Assembly (NCBI RefSeq): GCF_039926425.1
Contig: NZ_JBDSWZ010000005.1
Coordinates: 1-64,000 of the forward strand
Length of the DNA: 64,000 bases
Direction of reading: 5' to 3'
DNA from: Dokdonella_A sp039926425
GTDB lineage: Bacteria; Pseudomonadota; Gammaproteobacteria; Xanthomonadales; Rhodanobacteraceae
The notes beneath the pieces were generated by a model, which saw nothing but the letters and a program-made list of their open reading frames with translations, did not search any database and had not been told where the DNA came from. Positions 19,882-28,000 of the stretch are shown here, one piece after another; the stretch's first letter is position 1; each line of letters starts with the position of its first letter. The translations under genes were made by a program, and so were the position numbers.

Positions 19882-20991
19882 ATGAGTCGAGTCAGGTCAT
19901 CTCTGGCGAGTTTGATCGTCACCGCCGGCATACTCGTTGTTTCAGCTGCAGGCTCGGCGCCGCTGCCTCGCTTCACGCAGCCGACGGCGATCTGGAATAC
20001 CGACGCGCGCACACTGGCGACACGCCCCAACTCGGCGCAGATGCTGACGCATCTCGCGGCGTTCTCCAGCAACGGTTGGGGTGACACGCGCGACTTCGAC
20101 TTCCAGATCGACCTGTCGTTTTTCGTATTGCACGCAAATGCGTCGACACCAACCCATCCGATCGTCGCGTTCCCGGGGTCTGACGATTACTACGCACCCG
20201 ATTGCGACGCCCCGGGATCCCTGTTTCCACTGCCGGCGACGGGAGGAATCGAAGGGACCGATCCGCCCTCATTTACCTGCGATACGAATGACAGCGACTG
20301 TCATTTGCTGGTCGTCAACGATGCGACGCATGTCCTCCACGAGGCGTACCTGACCAATTCCGCGGGTGCGTCCGGCGTGCATTCGATCTGCGCGCTGCGC
20401 TGGGACCTCACGAAGACCTATCCGCGTTATGGTCGGGGCGAGCACTGCACCAGCGCTGACGGTGCGGGCTTTCCGATTGCGCCGCTGCTGTTCAATGCCG
20501 ATGAGGTCTGGACAGCTGCGCAGGTGAACGGTGACCTCGGTCACGCGATCCGCTTCATCCTCGGCAACAACCGGATGACCTATCGCAAGTACGTGCATCC
20601 ATCGTCGCACGGGACCAAGGCGACGTCCGACACCGATGCGAACGCCGTGCCCTACGGCTCGCGCTTGCGTCTCAAATCGACGTTCGACGTCAACGCCTTC
20701 AGCACCAACCCATCGGTTCGAGTGCTTCTGCGAACGCTGCAGAAATACGGCATGTTCCTCTCGGACGGCGGTGGCATCCCGCTGACGGGCGAGTCCGACG
20801 CGTTCACCACCCACAAGTGGGCTGACTCCGACATCGACCTCGACACGCATTCGCTGTTCGGCATCCGCCCCACCGATTTCGACGTGATCGAATCGGGCGC
20901 GCTACTGTCGGTGACCGACGCAAACGACGAGTACAACGATTGCGTGCGGACACCCGAAGACTTCATCTACATCGACGGCTATGATTTCTGA
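19882..20991 (+). CDS. Secreted protein of uncharacterised family
   Basis: 369 residues with an N-terminal signal peptide (about 1-30; LASLIVTAGILVVSAAGSAP). GGGGAG-like Shine-Dalgarno bases precede the ATG at 19882; an upstream in-frame ATG lacks one. Conserved-looking blocks are HAIRFILGNNRMTYRKYVHP, PYGSRLRLKSTFDV, RVLLRTLQKYGMFLSDGG and a Cys-containing segment (YYAPDCD, FTCDTNDSDCHLL). I recall similar HAIRF/YGM-L-D-G blocks in uncharacterised secreted proteins of bacteria and fungi, but know no function. The protein ends in FIYIDGYDF, a variant of the (I/L)F-x-D-G-F-E motif. It may act outside the cell. Confidence 0.72.
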   Translation: MSRVRSSLASLIVTAGILVVSAAGSAPLPRFTQPTAIWNTDARTLATRPNSAQMLTHLAAFSSNGWGDTRDFDFQIDLSFFVLHANASTPTHPIVAFPGSDDYYAPDCDAPGSLFPLPATGGIEGTDPPSFTCDTNDSDCHLLVVNDATHVLHEAYLTNSAGASGVHSICALRWDLTKTYPRYGRGEHCTSADGAGFPIAPLLFNADEVWTAAQVNGDLGHAIRFILGNNRMTYRKYVHPSSHGTKATSDTDANAVPYGSRLRLKSTFDVNAFSTNPSVRVLLRTLQKYGMFLSDGGGIPLTGESDAFTTHKWADSDIDLDTHSLFGIRPTDFDVIESGALLSVTDANDEYNDCVRTPEDFIYIDGYDF

Positions 20992-21012
20992 CGACTCCGC
21001 TGCGGGAGACGA

Positions 21013-21759
21013 TCAGAAATCCATGAAGTACCCGCCATTCACCGGGATGTTCGCACCTGTGATGAAGCCTGCGTCGTCGGCGGCGAGAAACTCGACCGTC
21101 CGTGCGATTTCGCGCGGTTCACCGAGGCGGCCGACCGGAATGTTCGCGATGATCTGGTTGCGGATGTCTTCCGGCACGGCCATCACCAGCGCGGTGGCGC
21201 AATAGCCAGGCGACACGCTGTTGACGGTGACGCCTTTTTTCGCGACTTCGCGCGCCAGCGCCATGGTGAACCCGTGCATCCCTGCCTTGGCGGCGGAGTA
21301 GTTGGTCTGGCCGAACTGACCGGTCTGACCATTGACCGACGAGATATTGACGATCCGGCCAAAGCCCTGGTTCGTCATGCCATCGACCACATGGCGGCAC
21401 ACGTTGAACACGCCTTCGAGATTCACGCGCAGCACATCGCCCCACTGCTCCGGGCTCATCTTGCGCAGCGACGTGTCGCGCGTGATTCCTGCGGCGTTGA
21501 CGAGAATCGACACCGTGCCGCCGGTCTTCTCGATGCGACCAAAGAAGTCGGCACAATTGCGAAAGTCCGAGACGTCGAGTGCTTCGAAATCCACGTCGTC
21601 ACCGGATTCGCGCATGTCCGCGAGAAACGATTCGACGCGATCGACTCGCGTACCGAGGTCGGCGGCAATCACCTTGCGTCCTGAGCGGGCAAGCGATCGG
21701 CAGATTTCGGTGCCAAGTCCGCCGATTCCGCCCGTGACCACTGCAATGCGCTTGTTCAT
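21013..21759 (-). CDS. phaB: Acetoacetyl-CoA reductase-like SDR
   Basis: 248 residues. The NADPH site is VVTGGIGGLGTEIC. The catalytic Ser is in NISSVNGQTGQFGQ, with Tyr/Lys in NYSAAKAGMHGFTMALA. This SVNGQ-GQ-NY(S/A)AAKAGMHGFT block is characteristic of PhaB, which reduces acetoacetyl-CoA to (R)-3-hydroxybutyryl-CoA for polyhydroxyalkanoate synthesis. A GGGAGGGG ribosome site precedes the ATG at 21759. It lies 118 bases downstream of phaR on the same strand; a second phaB-like gene lies on the other side of phaR. Confidence 0.88.
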   Translation of the reverse strand: MNKRIAVVTGGIGGLGTEICRSLARSGRKVIAADLGTRVDRVESFLADMRESGDDVDFEALDVSDFRNCADFFGRIEKTGGTVSILVNAAGITRDTSLRKMSPEQWGDVLRVNLEGVFNVCRHVVDGMTNQGFGRIVNISSVNGQTGQFGQTNYSAAKAGMHGFTMALAREVAKKGVTVNSVSPGYCATALVMAVPEDIRNQIIANIPVGRLGEPREIARTVEFLAADDAGFITGANIPVNGGYFMDF

Positions 21760-21877
21760 GGATGCCCCTCCCAACGCGACCGCGCACTACTGCGCTGCGG
21801 CATCGCGATTCGTTCGAGTTTGTTGCGATGCGGCGGGTTGATCCACCTTCATTCGGATCGGGGCAACCCGAAGTGCG

Positions 21878-22378
21878 TCAGGACTTCGTTTCTTTCTTCG
21901 GCTTGGCAGGATCGACCGTGCCGTCGCGCACCGTGTTGGCTGCCGCGGCCAGGTAACCCTGCTGCAGCGACTTCCACAGATCCATGTTGCGCTCGGTCAG
22001 TCCGTTCAACATCGACCAGGGAGTCTGTCCAAGCACGGTGTTGAGGGAGCTGCGGAACTGCTGCTGCTGATCCATGAAAATCTGCAGGCTGCGCTCCAGA
22101 TAACCACCCATGAAACCCTGCAGGGAATCCCCGTAAAAGCGGATCACCTGCGAGAGGAGCTTGGTGGTGAACATCGGCTCGCCGCGATCCTCGTACTCCG
22201 AAATGATCTGGAGCAGGACCGAGCGCGTCAGGTTCTCGCCGCTCTTCGCGTCGCGCACCTCGAACTCCTCGTTGTCGAGCACCAGCTGGCGGACTTCCTC
22301 CAGCGTGATGTAGCTCGAAATCTCGGTGTCGTAGAGCCGACGGTTGGGATATTTCTTGATGATTCGCAGTTCAGTCAT
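21878..22378 (-). CDS. phaR: Polyhydroxyalkanoate synthesis repressor PhaR
   Basis: 166 residues. The N-terminal PHA-accumulation DNA-binding domain is highly conserved (RIIKKYPNRRLYDTEISSYI, about 5-65). The PHB_acc region follows (FYGDSLQGFMGGYLERSLQI, about 80-130), then a Lys-rich C-terminus. PhaR binds PHA granules and represses phasin genes and itself. It sits between two phaB-like genes on the same strand, which supports a role in carbon storage. A GAGAG site precedes the ATG. Confidence 0.95.
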   Translation of the reverse strand: MTELRIIKKYPNRRLYDTEISSYITLEEVRQLVLDNEEFEVRDAKSGENLTRSVLLQIISEYEDRGEPMFTTKLLSQVIRFYGDSLQGFMGGYLERSLQIFMDQQQQFRSSLNTVLGQTPWSMLNGLTERNMDLWKSLQQGYLAAAANTVRDGTVDPAKPKKETKS

Positions 22379-22589
22379 CTCTCAAAGCTAGCAGAATGTG
22401 ACGCGCCGCACCAGTTTGGGATGGTGCGGGGCACCCTGCTTTTGTGGGTGCTCGGTCGCGCTGCCCAGTCCTCACGCGCCCACTGGCACTCCGGCCTAGG
22501 CGTGAATATGAGTGCCGTCTCTGATGTAACCCTTTTCTGCGGAAAGGACTCCAACGACTGCCCGGCTCTGTCAGCAATCCATTGTTCTC

Positions 22590-22614
22590 GTAGAAGCGGC
22601 TTCAGCCGCGATGC
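22590..22614 (+). repeat. GTAG-class REP-like unit
   Basis: Begins GTAG and contains the hairpin GCGGCTTCAGCCGC followed by GATGC. It matches, with one or two changes, both arms of the inverted pair between nuoE and nuoF. Confidence 0.7.
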
Positions 22615-22777
22615 TTCTCGTCCCGCGACGTTCGGCGGCCGACGTCCGCGCGAAGTTTCGTCCGAGAGACGCGAGGTTCGGACGCTCGCGCGCATCATGT
22701 CGAACCCGGAAGCCATCCTTGGAGCGGCCACCAGTCGCCATCCATGGCTCCTCCGATCGACCCCGACGGGTCGCTCG

Positions 22778-22837
22778 ACCCGTTCGGCATCCATGCCTCA
22801 CCTGGTGAATGCCGCATCCGATGCCTGAGGGCATCGG
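22778..22837 (+). repeat. 60-bp direct repeat, copy 1
   Basis: Begins CCCGTTCGGCATCCATGCC and ends in an 8-bp perfect hairpin CCGATGCC-TGAG-GGCATCGG (22818-22837). Copy 2 lies 144 bp downstream and differs by one base. Confidence 0.85.
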
Positions 22838-22921
22838 ATCAGCGCGCGCGTCGTTGATTCAAGCAGCCGTCCATGGCGCGCTCCTCACGCCATCCATGGC
22901 TGGCCGTCCCTGGCGGACCCG

Positions 22922-22981
22922 CCCGTTCGGCATCCATGCCTCACCTGGTGAATGCCGCATCCGATGCCTGAGCGCATCGGA
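22922..22981 (+). repeat. 60-bp direct repeat, copy 2
   Basis: Same sequence as copy 1 except one G-to-C change in the terminal hairpin, which leaves a 7-bp stem. It lies 13 bases before the end of the second phaB. Confidence 0.85.
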
Positions 22982-22993
22982 CAAGCGCGGTAT

Positions 22994-23734
22994 TCACCAA
23001 CCCATGTACTGGCCGCCGTTGATCGCAAGGTTGGCGCCGGTGATCCAGCGCGCCTGTTCGGCGGCGAAGAAGGCGACGGCATACGCGATCTCGTCGGGTT
23101 CGCCGAGGCGACCGACTGGAATCTGCGCGACGATCTTCGCGCGCACGTCCTCCGGCACCGCCATCACCATGTCGGTGCCAACATATCCCGGCGAGACCGT
23201 GTTGACGGTGATGCCGAACTTGGCGTTTTCCTGCGCGAGTGAAATGGTGAAGCCGTGCATGCCGGCCTTCGCTGCGGCGTAATTCGCCTGGCCGTACTGG
23301 CCTTTCTGTCCATTGATCGAACTGATCTGCACGATCCGTCCCCACTTGCGGGCGCGCATGCCGTCGATCACCGGGCGCGTCACGTTGAAACACGAACCAA
23401 GATTCGTCGCAATGACTTCCTGCCACTGGATGGCGGACATCTTGTGGAACGTGGTGTCGCGCGTGATTCCGGCATTGTTGATCAGGATATCGATGGGTCC
23501 GAGTTGGCGCTCGACCTCGCGCACCATGGCTTCGGCGCTATCGGCGTCGGCGACATCGCCGGAGGCCAATGCGAAGTCGAATCCGTCCTTGCGCTGGGCT
23601 TCCTGCCACGCGGTGGCCTTCGCCTCGTCGCGGTAATTCGTCGCGACCTTGTGGCCGATCGTTGCAAGATGCCGGCAAATGGCCGTGCCAATGCCGCCGG
23701 TGCCGCCGGTGATCAGGGCGATGCGTGCCGTCAT
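22994..23734 (-). CDS. phaB: Acetoacetyl-CoA reductase-like SDR, second copy
   Basis: 246 residues. The NADPH site is LITGGTGGIGTAIC, with NNAG in ILINNAGITRDTTFHKM. The catalytic Ser is in QISSINGQKGQYGQ and Tyr/Lys in NYAAAKAGMHGFTISLA. These motifs are those of PhaB. It is clearly paralogous to the copy at 21013-21759 but diverged over most of its length, so the duplication is not recent. GAGGAG precedes the ATG. Being upstream of phaR on the same strand, it could be cotranscribed through the repeat-rich spacer. No PHA synthase is present in the window. Confidence 0.9.
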   Translation of the reverse strand: MTARIALITGGTGGIGTAICRHLATIGHKVATNYRDEAKATAWQEAQRKDGFDFALASGDVADADSAEAMVREVERQLGPIDILINNAGITRDTTFHKMSAIQWQEVIATNLGSCFNVTRPVIDGMRARKWGRIVQISSINGQKGQYGQANYAAAKAGMHGFTISLAQENAKFGITVNTVSPGYVGTDMVMAVPEDVRAKIVAQIPVGRLGEPDEIAYAVAFFAAEQARWITGANLAINGGQYMGW

Positions 23735-23804
23735 GGGTGTGCTCCTCGTTGTCGATTCGTTTGCGGGAAAGATCGGGCGTCTGGCGATTGTGCCCGCCGC
23801 CCGG

Positions 23805-24683
23805 TCAAAGATCCTTCTGCGTCGCCGCATAGCGCAGAGGAATCGTCGCACTGCGCGGAATGAGCGCAGGGTCGAAAGCCGCGACGGCCGCCGACAACAG
23901 CGTGCGCGCATCACCACCCGCCGGAGGTTCCTGTCCGAGGAACCGCAGCGCCGCGCGGAGCGCGGGGAGGGGGTTCGAGGCATCGACAGGCGTGGCGCGG
24001 TCCACCTTGCTCAGTTTGCGGCCATCGTCTCCGAGCACGACCGGGAGGTGCACATAGGTGGGCGATGCCATGCCGAGCATGCGCAGTAGCAGCCGCTGCC
24101 GCGGCGTCGAGTCGAGAAGGTCCGCGCCGCGCACAACCTGCGTGATGCCTTGGGCGTCGTCGTCGACGACCACCGCAAGCTGGTACGCGCAGACGCCGTC
24201 CGCGCGCCAGACGACGAAGTCGCCGACCTCGCGCGCCAGATCCTGCGTCAATCGCGCCTGGATGGCATCATTGAACTGCTCAATTTCTGTGCCGACACGC
24301 ACGCGCCACGCCGGCGTCCTCGCGCCCGGGGACGAAGGACATTGCGCGGGATGGATGCCTTTGAACGGGTCGAGATCGCTACGGCTGCACCAACAGCGAT
24401 AGACATGTCCCGCCAGGTCCAGCGTTCGCAAGGCACGTGCGTAATGAGTGGTCCGCGCGCTCTGCACCACCACTTCACGGTCGGACTCGAGTCCGAACGC
24501 AGTCAGCGTCGAAAGGATGTCTGCCGCCGCTCCGGGCACTTCGCGTTTGCGATCGAGATCTTCCATCCGGACGAGCCACTCACCGCCGCCAGACCGGGCG
24601 AAAAGCCAGCTTCCCACCGCTGCGACGAGCGAGCCGAAATGCAGCGGACCAGTCGGCGAGGGGGCGAAGCGTCCGCGATGCAT
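23805..24683 (-). CDS. gluQ: Glutamyl-Q tRNA(Asp) synthetase
   Basis: 292 residues, a truncated GluRS paralogue lacking the anticodon-binding domain. It attaches glutamate to the queuosine base of tRNA(Asp). The class I signature is PSPTGPLHFGSL (HIGH variant) near the N-terminus and the KMSKS equivalent is GRKLSKVD. The zinc region reads YRCWCSRSDLDPFKGIHPAQC, keeping the three Cys ligands with His where E. coli has Tyr. Length matches the family (about 290-300). It is divergent from htpX. Confidence 0.95.
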   Translation of the reverse strand: MHRGRFAPSPTGPLHFGSLVAAVGSWLFARSGGGEWLVRMEDLDRKREVPGAAADILSTLTAFGLESDREVVVQSARTTHYARALRTLDLAGHVYRCWCSRSDLDPFKGIHPAQCPSSPGARTPAWRVRVGTEIEQFNDAIQARLTQDLAREVGDFVVWRADGVCAYQLAVVVDDDAQGITQVVRGADLLDSTPRQRLLLRMLGMASPTYVHLPVVLGDDGRKLSKVDRATPVDASNPLPALRAALRFLGQEPPAGGDARTLLSAAVAAFDPALIPRSATIPLRYAATQKDL

Positions 24684-24815
24684 GGCAAGGGAATGAATGC
24701 CTGTTCGAATGGTCGCGCGACGCCGTCGGCTTGCCGCGCGAGTGCTTGAGTTCAGTGGAGGCGCGCCACATTATCATCGGATGTGCATCTCGCACGCTCG
24801 ACGGAGTCAAACGCC

Positions 24816-25700
24816 ATGATGCGCGTCATGCTGTTCGTCGGCACCAATATCGCGGTGCTGCTGCTTGTCAATGTCATCCTGTTCATCGTGCAGGGTGTCT
24901 TCCACGTACGGCTCGGCAACTACTCCAGCCTGTTGCTCATGGCTGCGGTCTTCGGCATGGGCGGTTCATTCATTTCGCTCGCAATCTCGAAGTGGGTTGC
25001 CAAGCGCACCACCGGCGCGCAGGTGATCACGGAACCGCGCAACGAATCGGAACGCTGGTTGCTCGATACCGTGCGTGCGGAAGCGCAGAAGGCCGGTATC
25101 GGCATGCCGGAGGTCGCGGTCTACGAGGCGGCCGACATGAACGCGTTCGCGACAGGCATGAGCCGGAACAATGCGCTGGTCGCGGTCAGCACCGGGCTGC
25201 TGCAAAGCATGGATCGCAACCAGGTCCAGGCGGTGCTCGGCCACGAGATCTCGCACGTTGCAAACGGCGACATGGTCACGATGGGCCTGATACAGGGCGT
25301 GCTCAACACCTTCGTCATTTTCTTTGCACGCATCATCGGCACGCTGGTCGACAATGCGCTTAGCGGCAACCGCAACAGCGAAAGCAATAGCGGCGGATTC
25401 TTCTATTTCATTATCGTGATGGTGCTGCAGGTTGCGCTGGGATTCCTTGCGTCGCTGATCGTGATGTGGTTCTCCCGGCGCCGTGAATTTCGTGCGGATG
25501 CCGGTGGCGCACGTCTCGCAGGTCGCGACAACATGATCTCTGCGTTGCAGCGCCTCGCCGGGAATCAGGGTGCTCAGGCAGATCTGCCAAAGGCAATCCA
25601 GGCGTTCGGCATCTCCGACGGCGGCGGACTCGGCCGGTTGACGGCCAGCCACCCGCCACTCGAAGAACGCATTGCAGCGCTGCGTGCTGGCGCTGCGTGA
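24816..25700 (+). CDS. htpX: Membrane zinc protease HtpX
   Basis: 294 residues, an M48 inner-membrane endopeptidase for damaged membrane proteins, often heat- or envelope-stress induced. Two N-terminal membrane helices (about 5-29 and 36-58) are followed by the zinc motif HEISH at 143-147. Two further helices lie at about 158-178 and 196-218, and the third ligand Glu224 is in RREFRADAGGARLAG. The MMRVMLF start equals that of E. coli HtpX (293 aa). GGAG lies about 9 bases before the ATG. Confidence 0.97.
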   Translation: MMRVMLFVGTNIAVLLLVNVILFIVQGVFHVRLGNYSSLLLMAAVFGMGGSFISLAISKWVAKRTTGAQVITEPRNESERWLLDTVRAEAQKAGIGMPEVAVYEAADMNAFATGMSRNNALVAVSTGLLQSMDRNQVQAVLGHEISHVANGDMVTMGLIQGVLNTFVIFFARIIGTLVDNALSGNRNSESNSGGFFYFIIVMVLQVALGFLASLIVMWFSRRREFRADAGGARLAGRDNMISALQRLAGNQGAQADLPKAIQAFGISDGGGLGRLTASHPPLEERIAALRAGAA

Positions 25701-25706
25701 TCGTCA

Positions 25707-25735
25707 GACGCCAGGCGCAGATTGCGCCCGGCGTC
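25707..25735. terminator. Hairpin between convergent htpX and fimX
   Basis: Arms GACGCCAGGCGCA and TGCGCCCGGCGTC pair over 13 bp with one mismatch and a 3-base loop. There is no U-tract on either strand, but the position, exactly between two convergent stops, suggests a shared terminator. Confidence 0.5.
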
Positions 25736-25739
25736 AGCG

Positions 25740-27806
25740 TCAGCCTTGAATGAGGATTTTCTCGGGCTCCTGCAGAAAATTGCCCTGCACGAAGTTGACA
25801 CCGCAACTGAACAGGATCGACATGCTCGCCGCGTCCTCGACGAACTCGGCAACGGTGAGCTTGCCGGCATGGTGCGCCTGCTCGCAGATGTCCTTGATCC
25901 TGTCCTGGTTTTCCTTCTGCTTCGGAAGGTCTGCCATGAAATTGCGGTCGATCTTCAGATAGTGCGCTGGAATGTGCTTGAGCAGCTGGAATGAATTGAG
26001 GCCGGAGCCGAACTGTTCCAGCGCGAAGCCACAGTGGATCTGTTCGAGGCCTTTCGCGAAGGCGCGAGCCTGTTTGAGGCTCGTCACGACCTTGCTTTCG
26101 GGCATCTCGAATACCAGCGAATCACCGCGCTGACGCGACGTCTTCAGCTGCTGGGCGATCCACGGCAGGAGCGTCTGGTCTTCCAGCGACTGCGCGGTCA
26201 ACTTGATGAAGAACGTGGTGCGGTGGCCGGCGCGTTCGCGCTCCGCAATCGCGCGGACCGCATTGGCGATGACCCAGCGGTCAATCGCAGGCAAGCGGCC
26301 TTCGCGTTCGGCGATGCCGAGAAACTGGCCCGGTGGAATCTCGCCCTTCGGACCGCTCATGCGCAGAAGGATCTCGTAGAAATCGCCTTCGGCGCCGTGC
26401 AGGCTGATGATCGGCTGGTAGTAGAGGACGAACCCGTTGTTCGCCAACGCCTTGTCGATCAGCGAGATCCAGTGGCGATTCGCTTCCGCGGCAGCCTTGT
26501 CCTCTTCGGCCGGATCGACGATCCGCACACGATTGCCGCCTTCGCCCTGGGCGCCGCGCAATGCGCTGGTCGCGAGATTCAGCACCGTCGCCGCGTTCGC
26601 ATTCTTCTCGCCGATCAGCACGCCGCCCATGCTCACCGTCAGGCTGATCGATTGCTTGCCGATCTCGAAGATGCGTTCGCTGAACGCGTTGCGCAGTTTT
26701 TCCGCCAACTGCTTCGTTTCGTCGGCGCCCCGCTCGCCGATCAGCGCTGCAAAGGTGTGTTCGCCGATCCGTCCGGCGACATCGGTGTCACGAAGATGTT
26801 TGCGCAGCACGTTGGCCAGATCGCCGAGGATGACGTCCGTGTTGCCAAGGCCGACGGCGTCGAGGACCTTGCGGAAATCGTCCGGTTCGATCAGCAGCAG
26901 AGCCTGGTCGCCCTTGCCGTTGGCAACCGCATCGACGCCTTGCTGGATCAGGGTCATCATGTGCTGGCGGTTGAACAGGTCCGTGACGAGATCCTTCGAC
27001 CTCAGCGCGTCCAGCTCCTGCGCCATGTTTGCGTCGACTGCCTGGAGTCGGAACGTGATCTGCTGGCACGGTTCGCCCTCATAGCTCGCTTCACTGAATT
27101 CCATCGTGGCGTCGAATGTGGTCTCGTCGCTTCGCTTGGCCTTCAGGTTCAGCCGTTGTGGCGGTTTGTCGCCCTTTGAAAGACGCTTCAGCAACGCCTT
27201 GAAGTCGTCTGCATCGTTCGGCGCGATCATGTCGAGAATCGAGACGCCTTCGACGTCTTCGAAATCGTCGTAGCCAAACATGTCCAGGTACGCCTTGTTC
27301 GCGCGAACATGCATACCCTCGTGCACGAAGGCGATCGGGTCGCGCGATGAATCGAGCAGCGCGTCGCAGCGGCGTTCGGATTCACGCAGATTCGCCTCGA
27401 GTCGACGCACGCTGCGACGCATCGTCAACGCGTCGAATTCCCGCCGCACAACCATTTGCAGATGTTCGTGCGAGCCGCGCAGCGCGAGTGCGCGTGCACC
27501 GTCGCGAAAGGCGGTCACGATGGCGTCGTCGGTCATGCCGCGCCCGCTGGCGATCAGCGCGATATCGCGTCCACCGCGCGCGGCCGCGTCGCGGATCTGC
27601 GGCAGCTTCAGCTCCTTGCTCGCAATGTGCGCGAGGATGACATCCGGCGTCTGCTGCTCCAGCGCCGTCTCCAGCTCCGCTTCATTGGTCGCACGTGAGG
27701 GGCGCACGGCGATTCCGCCATTGCGGAGAATGCTGATCGTCTGTTCGGCGTCCTCAGCTGAATCGTCGATCAGGAGAAGCTTGATGATGTTGTCGGCTCG
27801 GGTCAT
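25740..27806 (-). CDS. fimX: FimX-like degenerate GGDEF-EAL c-di-GMP receptor
   Basis: 688 residues, the FimX length. Domains in order: receiver-like (about 8-125; LLLIDDSAEDAEQ, but the phospho-acceptor position reads VILAHI, with no Asp), PAS (about 145-255), GGDEF (about 265-430) with GEHTF in place of GGDEF, and EAL (about 440-685) with EIL in place of EAL and EQFGSG in place of DDFGTG. The lost catalytic residues mean it should neither make nor cleave c-di-GMP. FimX binds c-di-GMP through its EAL domain and promotes type IV pilus assembly with a PilZ protein. It lies 194 bases downstream of epmB on the same strand; cotranscription is unproven. Confidence 0.9.
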   Translation of the reverse strand: MTRADNIIKLLLIDDSAEDAEQTISILRNGGIAVRPSRATNEAELETALEQQTPDVILAHIASKELKLPQIRDAAARGGRDIALIASGRGMTDDAIVTAFRDGARALALRGSHEHLQMVVRREFDALTMRRSVRRLEANLRESERRCDALLDSSRDPIAFVHEGMHVRANKAYLDMFGYDDFEDVEGVSILDMIAPNDADDFKALLKRLSKGDKPPQRLNLKAKRSDETTFDATMEFSEASYEGEPCQQITFRLQAVDANMAQELDALRSKDLVTDLFNRQHMMTLIQQGVDAVANGKGDQALLLIEPDDFRKVLDAVGLGNTDVILGDLANVLRKHLRDTDVAGRIGEHTFAALIGERGADETKQLAEKLRNAFSERIFEIGKQSISLTVSMGGVLIGEKNANAATVLNLATSALRGAQGEGGNRVRIVDPAEEDKAAAEANRHWISLIDKALANNGFVLYYQPIISLHGAEGDFYEILLRMSGPKGEIPPGQFLGIAEREGRLPAIDRWVIANAVRAIAERERAGHRTTFFIKLTAQSLEDQTLLPWIAQQLKTSRQRGDSLVFEMPESKVVTSLKQARAFAKGLEQIHCGFALEQFGSGLNSFQLLKHIPAHYLKIDRNFMADLPKQKENQDRIKDICEQAHHAGKLTVAEFVEDAASMSILFSCGVNFVQGNFLQEPEKILIQG

Positions 27807-28000
27807 CGGGGTCAGGGGTCAGGGTTGGATGCGGTTGGAACGGCCGGCATATCGTTGCGCGTTCCATCGCGGGAGCGTCCGTTCGACGTTCGATGCTGGA
27901 TCGTAATCAGCCATCAGGCGGCCACGAACGCGTTGCGAGCGTCGTTCGAGGCTTGGAAGGCAATGGATATGTACCGGATTCGCCCCTGCATTTCCATCGT

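Larger units (their letters stand above)
22379..22993. other. Repeat-rich spacer between phaR and the second phaB
   Basis: 615 bases with no convincing gene. It holds a GTAG-class REP-like unit (22590-22614), two 60-bp near-identical direct repeats (22778-22837 and 22922-22981), and several CCATGGC-type short repeats between them. The open frames here are Arg/Ser-rich shadows. Confidence 0.7.

Noticed and set aside
22421..22834. Short frames across the phaR-phaB spacer
   Set aside because: They run through repeat units and lack coding character.
22590..22981. Possible CRISPR array
   Set aside because: Only two 60-bp copies, no regular spacers and no cas genes nearby.
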